From contig NZ_JAHKPY010000012.1 in NCBI RefSeq assembly GCF_018860745.1, positions 124,001 to 188,000 on the forward strand: 64,000 nt of DNA. The letters are read 5' to 3'. Under the pieces are notes generated by a model. It was not told the DNA's origin. It saw only the letters and a list, made by a program, of their open reading frames with translations, and made no database searches. The stretch's first letter is position 1, and each line of letters begins with the position of its first letter. Of the stretch, positions 60,863 through 64,000 are shown in pieces. The position numbers and the translations under genes were made by a program. This DNA comes from Zobellia uliginosa (GTDB lineage Bacteria > Bacteroidota > Bacteroidia > Flavobacteriales > Flavobacteriaceae).

Positions 60863-61408
60863 ATGAAACACCTCATCCTAATAGCAATTTTAGTTCTCAC
60901 AGGCTGTACGACTGAAACAAAAGCTCAGATGGAAACTAAAATAGATACATCTGTTCAAAAAATGTGGAATGACTTCACGCAAGCAAATCCTCAATTCAAA
61001 ACAACAAAACAACCAAAATCTTGGTTTTTTCATAATAATGAGAAAGATGCCAATCGTCTAGCCAAATTGGTGATAAAAGGAAAAAAGCAAGCCGGTTCTG
61101 GCTTATATGCGTGGTATGAAGAAGCTAGTGCTCCTTTACCCGTTATAGGTACAAAACATATTATTACAGATTTTGATGGTACCGCAAGGGCTATCATTCA
61201 AATTAAAAAAGTAGAAACTATTCCCTTTAATGAAGTATCAGCAGCATACGCCACTCTAGATATGGGAACAACGGATGAACCCCTCAAAAATTGGAAAAAA
61301 GCCCATTGGGATTTCTTTGCAAGTACAATGAAAGAAAGCGGAGAAGAACCAACCGAAGACATGCTCATTGTCTGTGAGTGGTTTGAAACCTTGTGGCCAA
61401 AAAACTAA
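60863..61408 (+). CDS. ASCH-domain protein with an export/lipoprotein signal
   Basis: A 181-residue protein. Residues 1-22 form a lipoprotein-type signal (LILIAILVLTGC, lipobox Cys15). The rest matches the ASCH fold: ANRLAKLVIKGKKQAGSGLY, APLPVIGTKHIITDFDGTAR, IPFNEVSAAYATLDMGTTDE, LKNWKKAHWDFFASTMKESG and DMLIVCEWFETLWP. ASCH proteins are normally cytoplasmic and related to the PUA RNA-binding fold; an exported one is unusual. It follows the previous gene by 18 nt. Confidence 0.82.
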   Translation: MKHLILIAILVLTGCTTETKAQMETKIDTSVQKMWNDFTQANPQFKTTKQPKSWFFHNNEKDANRLAKLVIKGKKQAGSGLYAWYEEASAPLPVIGTKHIITDFDGTARAIIQIKKVETIPFNEVSAAYATLDMGTTDEPLKNWKKAHWDFFASTMKESGEEPTEDMLIVCEWFETLWPKN

Positions 61409-61423
61409 ATTACTCTAAAATAT

Positions 61424-61460
61424 AAAACCCCCATTACTTTAAAAAAGTAATGGGGGTTTT
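61424..61460. terminator. Bidirectional terminator
   Basis: AAAACCCCCATTACTTT (61424-61440) pairs perfectly with AAAGTAATGGGGGTTTT (61444-61460) around a 3-base loop. It lies between the convergent ASCH and metallo-beta-lactamase/rhodanese genes. Confidence 0.9.
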
Positions 61461-61476
61461 AAGCTTCTATATCCAC

Positions 61477-62886
61477 TTATAAAGTAGTAGGACAAACATA
61501 GTCCGTTGAAGGAACTTCGGCCGTTTTAAGGGCTCCAAAACCACCTCCTATATCTATAAAATTATGTATACCACGGCTCTTTAAAATAGATTCCGCTATT
61601 ACTGAACGATATCCTCCGGCACAGTGTACCAAGAAGGTTTTGTCCTTTGGAAATTCGCTTAGATAATCATTAAGACCATCTAACGGCGTATTCACGGCAT
61701 CAATTACATGTTCAGAAAGAAATTCGCTCTCTTTACGAACATCAAAAACCTCAGCTTCTTTATTTTCGATTTTCATTTTTGCTTCTTCCGCAGAAATAGA
61801 AGTGATGGTATCATAATCCTTACCCGCTTTCTTCCAGGCATTGAATCCGCCTTTCAAAATTCCGATGGTGGCATCAAAACCAACTCGAGACAAACGGGTA
61901 ACCGCTTCTTCCTCCATACCTTCTGGCGTCACCAATAACAGTGGCTGTTTCGTATCTGCAATAAGCGCACCTACCCATGGGGCAAAATCGCCATTAAGAC
62001 CAATAAATATAGAACGCGGAATATGACCTGTTATAAAATCTTTCTGATTTCTAACATCCAATACAACCGCACCCGTTTCGTTTGCCATGGCTTCAAAAGC
62101 CTCTGGTTCCAATTCTGTTGTACCACGATTCAAAACATCGGCTATATCTTCATACCCCTCTTTGTTCATCTTAACATTTAAAGGGAAGTATTTTGGTGGT
62201 GGAAGCAAACCATCCGTAACTTCTTTAATAAACTCATCTTTGGTCATATCCGCTCGTAGCGCATAGTTCATTTTTTTCTGGTTGCCCAAAGTATCTACGG
62301 TTTCCTTCATCATATTCTTACCGCATGCTGATCCTGCACCATGTGCCGGATAGACAATAATATCATCTGCCAAGGGCATAATTTTATTCCTCAAACTGTC
62401 GAACAGAATACCCGCCAAATCTTCTTGGGTCATACTTGCCGCTTTTTGAGCTAAATCAGGTCTACCCACATCTCCCAAAAATAAAGTATCACCAGAGAAA
62501 ATAGCATGGTCCTTCCCGTTTTCGTCCTTTAAAAGGTAGGTGGTACTTTCCATGGTATGGCCAGGGGTATGCAGTGCTTTTATAGTAATATCGCCCACTT
62601 TAAATTCTTGCCCGTCCGTAGCAATTATAGCATCAAAGGAAGGGTTTGCATTAGGACCATATACAATAGGTGCACCGGTTTCTTTTGAAAGGGTTACATG
62701 GCCACTCACAAAATCCGCATGAAAATGGGTCTCAAAAATATATTTGATTTTAGCCCCTGCCCTTTCCGCTCTTTCCATATAAGGATGTACTTCACGAAGT
62801 GGATCAATGATAGCCACTTCTCCTTTACTTTCAATGTAATATGCGCCTTGTGCCAGGCAGCCGGTATATATTTGTTCTATCTTCAT
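61477..62886 (-). CDS. Metallo-beta-lactamase fold hydrolase with two rhodanese domains (persulfide dioxygenase-like)
   Basis: A 469-residue protein. Residues 1-240 are a metallo-beta-lactamase domain: THFHADFVSGH, HTPGHTMEST, FSGDTLFLGDVGRPDL and YPAHGAGSACG, the pattern of ETHE1-type persulfide dioxygenases. Two rhodanese domains follow. The first (about 265-360) reads LLLVTPEGMEEE where the active Cys should be and is probably inactive. The second (about 375-460) has FLVHCAGGYRS with an active-site Cys. It probably oxidises glutathione or bacillithiol persulfide and transfers sulfur. The next gene upstream is a SulP transporter, consistent with sulfur metabolism. Confidence 0.9.
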   Translation of the reverse strand: MKIEQIYTGCLAQGAYYIESKGEVAIIDPLREVHPYMERAERAGAKIKYIFETHFHADFVSGHVTLSKETGAPIVYGPNANPSFDAIIATDGQEFKVGDITIKALHTPGHTMESTTYLLKDENGKDHAIFSGDTLFLGDVGRPDLAQKAASMTQEDLAGILFDSLRNKIMPLADDIIVYPAHGAGSACGKNMMKETVDTLGNQKKMNYALRADMTKDEFIKEVTDGLLPPPKYFPLNVKMNKEGYEDIADVLNRGTTELEPEAFEAMANETGAVVLDVRNQKDFITGHIPRSIFIGLNGDFAPWVGALIADTKQPLLLVTPEGMEEEAVTRLSRVGFDATIGILKGGFNAWKKAGKDYDTITSISAEEAKMKIENKEAEVFDVRKESEFLSEHVIDAVNTPLDGLNDYLSEFPKDKTFLVHCAGGYRSVIAESILKSRGIHNFIDIGGGFGALKTAEVPSTDYVCPTTL

Positions 62887-63007
62887 TTTATCTTTTCTTT
62901 TTATTTCCGCGGAGGAAAATTAAACGCTCTTTATAACCTTCCGTGTGGGAAGTATAAAATCATCACTCTAACAAAAATACTTTTATCTAGTCAAACCCAG
63001 CGTAACA

Positions 63008-64000
63008 TTAGTTACGGTTTCGGTGGCTTTGGTAGGCTACCTTTTCACTTAGTACGGATAACGGTGTCATATTATCAAAATATTCTACGGCTTCTTTGGT
63101 CTGTACGAATAAATACTGCTTATGAAGAGCTTCTATAATCCCACTACTAAAAATCGTATCCCTAGTGGGACCCGTGGCTCCTGAAATATAAAACTGAAGT
63201 CCTCGTTCATGAAGTTCATCTATAACACGAATAAGCATTTGTGCCGCACTAGAATCAATATAGCTTATTGCTTCTGCATTTAGAATAACTCCTTTTAACT
63301 TATCTCCTTTACTATTCACATTCTTTAGAAGCTGTTTTTTGAAAAAATTCTTATTACCAAAATACAACTGAGAATCGAACCTTACGATAAGCAGATCATC
63401 ACGCACCAAAACATTTTGTCCAAACCTATCTACATTTTTATAATAATCTGAACCATCTATCCTACCCAATACAGCAAAATGAGGTTTTGAACTCTTATAG
63501 ACCATTAGCAACAGCGAAAGCAAAACACCTGCCAAGATACCTTCTGAAATACCAGCAAAAAGAGTAATCAAAAATGTGGTAAGCAAAACAAAAAGTTCAT
63601 CCTTACGGTATTCCCAAAGACTCTTAGGATAGGCAACGTCTATTAATCCGTACACCGATACCATGATAATACTTGCTAAAACCGCATTAGGAAGATAATA
63701 AAAAAGAGGCGTTAAAAACAATAACGTAATAGCTACCACAAGAGCACTGAAAATTAGAGACATGGGTGTCTTTGCACCGGACTGACTACTAATAGCAGAC
63801 CTTGAAAAACTACCGGTTACTACATACGATTGAAACAAAGACCCCAGCATATTTGTACTTCCCAAAGCTATAAGCTCTTTATTGGCGTCTATAGTTTCTT
63901 CTCCTGTTTGCTCCTCCATGGATTTTCCTATGGAAATTGCTTCTAAATAACCAATAAGCGCCAATGTAACCGCTATAGGAGCTAACTCCAAAATGGTATC
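63008..64000 (-). CDS. SulP-family anion transporter with STAS domain (partial, N-terminus off the right edge)
   Basis: The frame is open to the window edge. It contains the later membrane spans of a SulP transporter (LAPIAVTLALIGYLEAISIG, QSYVVTGSFSRSAISSQSGA, KTPMSLIFSALVVAITLLFL, YLPNAVLASIIMVSVYGLID) and a C-terminal STAS domain (LKGVILNAEAISYIDSSAAQ). It is upstream of the persulfide dioxygenase-like gene in the same direction, about 120 nt away. The likely substrate is sulfate or bicarbonate; the neighbour favours sulfate or another sulfur oxyanion. Confidence 0.9.
   Translation of the reverse strand, partial: DTILELAPIAVTLALIGYLEAISIGKSMEEQTGEETIDANKELIALGSTNMLGSLFQSYVVTGSFSRSAISSQSGAKTPMSLIFSALVVAITLLFLTPLFYYLPNAVLASIIMVSVYGLIDVAYPKSLWEYRKDELFVLLTTFLITLFAGISEGILAGVLLSLLLMVYKSSKPHFAVLGRIDGSDYYKNVDRFGQNVLVRDDLLIVRFDSQLYFGNKNFFKKQLLKNVNSKGDKLKGVILNAEAISYIDSSAAQMLIRVIDELHERGLQFYISGATGPTRDTIFSSGIIEALHKQYLFVQTKEAVEYFDNMTPLSVLSEKVAYQSHRNRN

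Overview
The window comes from a marine, alginate-degrading member of the Bacteroidota, most likely a flavobacterium of the Zobellia/Maribacter type. The signs are SusC/SusD pairs, a giant adhesin with a type IX secretion C-terminal domain next to a PorP/SprF protein, TAnnTTTG-type -7 promoter boxes, almost no Shine-Dalgarno sequences, and a low G+C content. No rRNA, tRNA, CRISPR array, complete insertion sequence or prophage was seen.

Layout. (1) 1-3.6 kb, minus strand: a TetR regulator, an ABC exporter with a degenerate ATPase, and an HlyD adaptor cut by the left edge. (2) 4.0-15.4 kb, plus strand: an AT-rich accessory stretch of small, mostly unrecognised genes. It holds a two-gene unit with a DUF1828-like protein, a HARE-HTH protein with a nuclease-like C-terminus, an sdpR/sdpI pair, a YHYH lipoprotein, a TonB-domain protein and a GbsR/MarR regulator. 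Several gaps share a related intergenic sequence. (3) 15.6-16.7 kb: a PL7 alginate lyase lipoprotein. (4) 17.1-27.5 kb, minus strand: PorP/SprF and a 3056-residue repetitive adhesin. (5) 27.8-52.1 kb: a large alginate utilisation locus. (6) 52.4-64 kb: housekeeping and stress genes (DUF1328, CsbD, AsmA-like, M48 peptidase, GH3, exonuclease/GIY-YIG nuclease, ASCH lipoprotein, metallo-beta-lactamase/rhodanese, SulP) and small single-span membrane proteins.

The alginate locus encodes a nearly complete route. SusC/SusD take up oligomers. PL7, PL6 and PL17 lyases cut the polymer to unsaturated monouronate. KdgF linearises the monomer, an SDR reduces DEH to KDG, KDG kinase makes KDPG and KDPG aldolase splits it. 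A hexuronate-type MFS transporter, an Nramp-like transporter lacking the metal-binding motifs, and a phosphofructokinase with PPi-type signatures are embedded in it. A divergent group (RraA-like protein, TIM-barrel isomerase-like protein, gluconokinase-like protein) has no assigned place in the known pathway.

Regulation is readable in the DNA. Six arrays of a 12-bp near-palindrome (TTGGTAAACCAA and variants), always repeated every 13 bp, lie upstream of the gluconokinase/TIM-barrel divergon, PL17, SusC and the two GntR genes, with one more array between the Nramp-like gene and the second GntR gene. In four arrays the operator is fused to a TAnnTTTG box. Two near-identical FadR-type GntR regulators, encoded within the locus with duplicated upstream DNA, are the obvious candidate binders. 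A LacI regulator with its own palindrome controls the KDG kinase-PFK-aldolase operon. Two tiny membrane protein genes near 59.8 and 60.0 kb each carry a TGAT-N4-ATCA palindrome at the same distance from a -7 box, which suggests FNR/CRP-family control.
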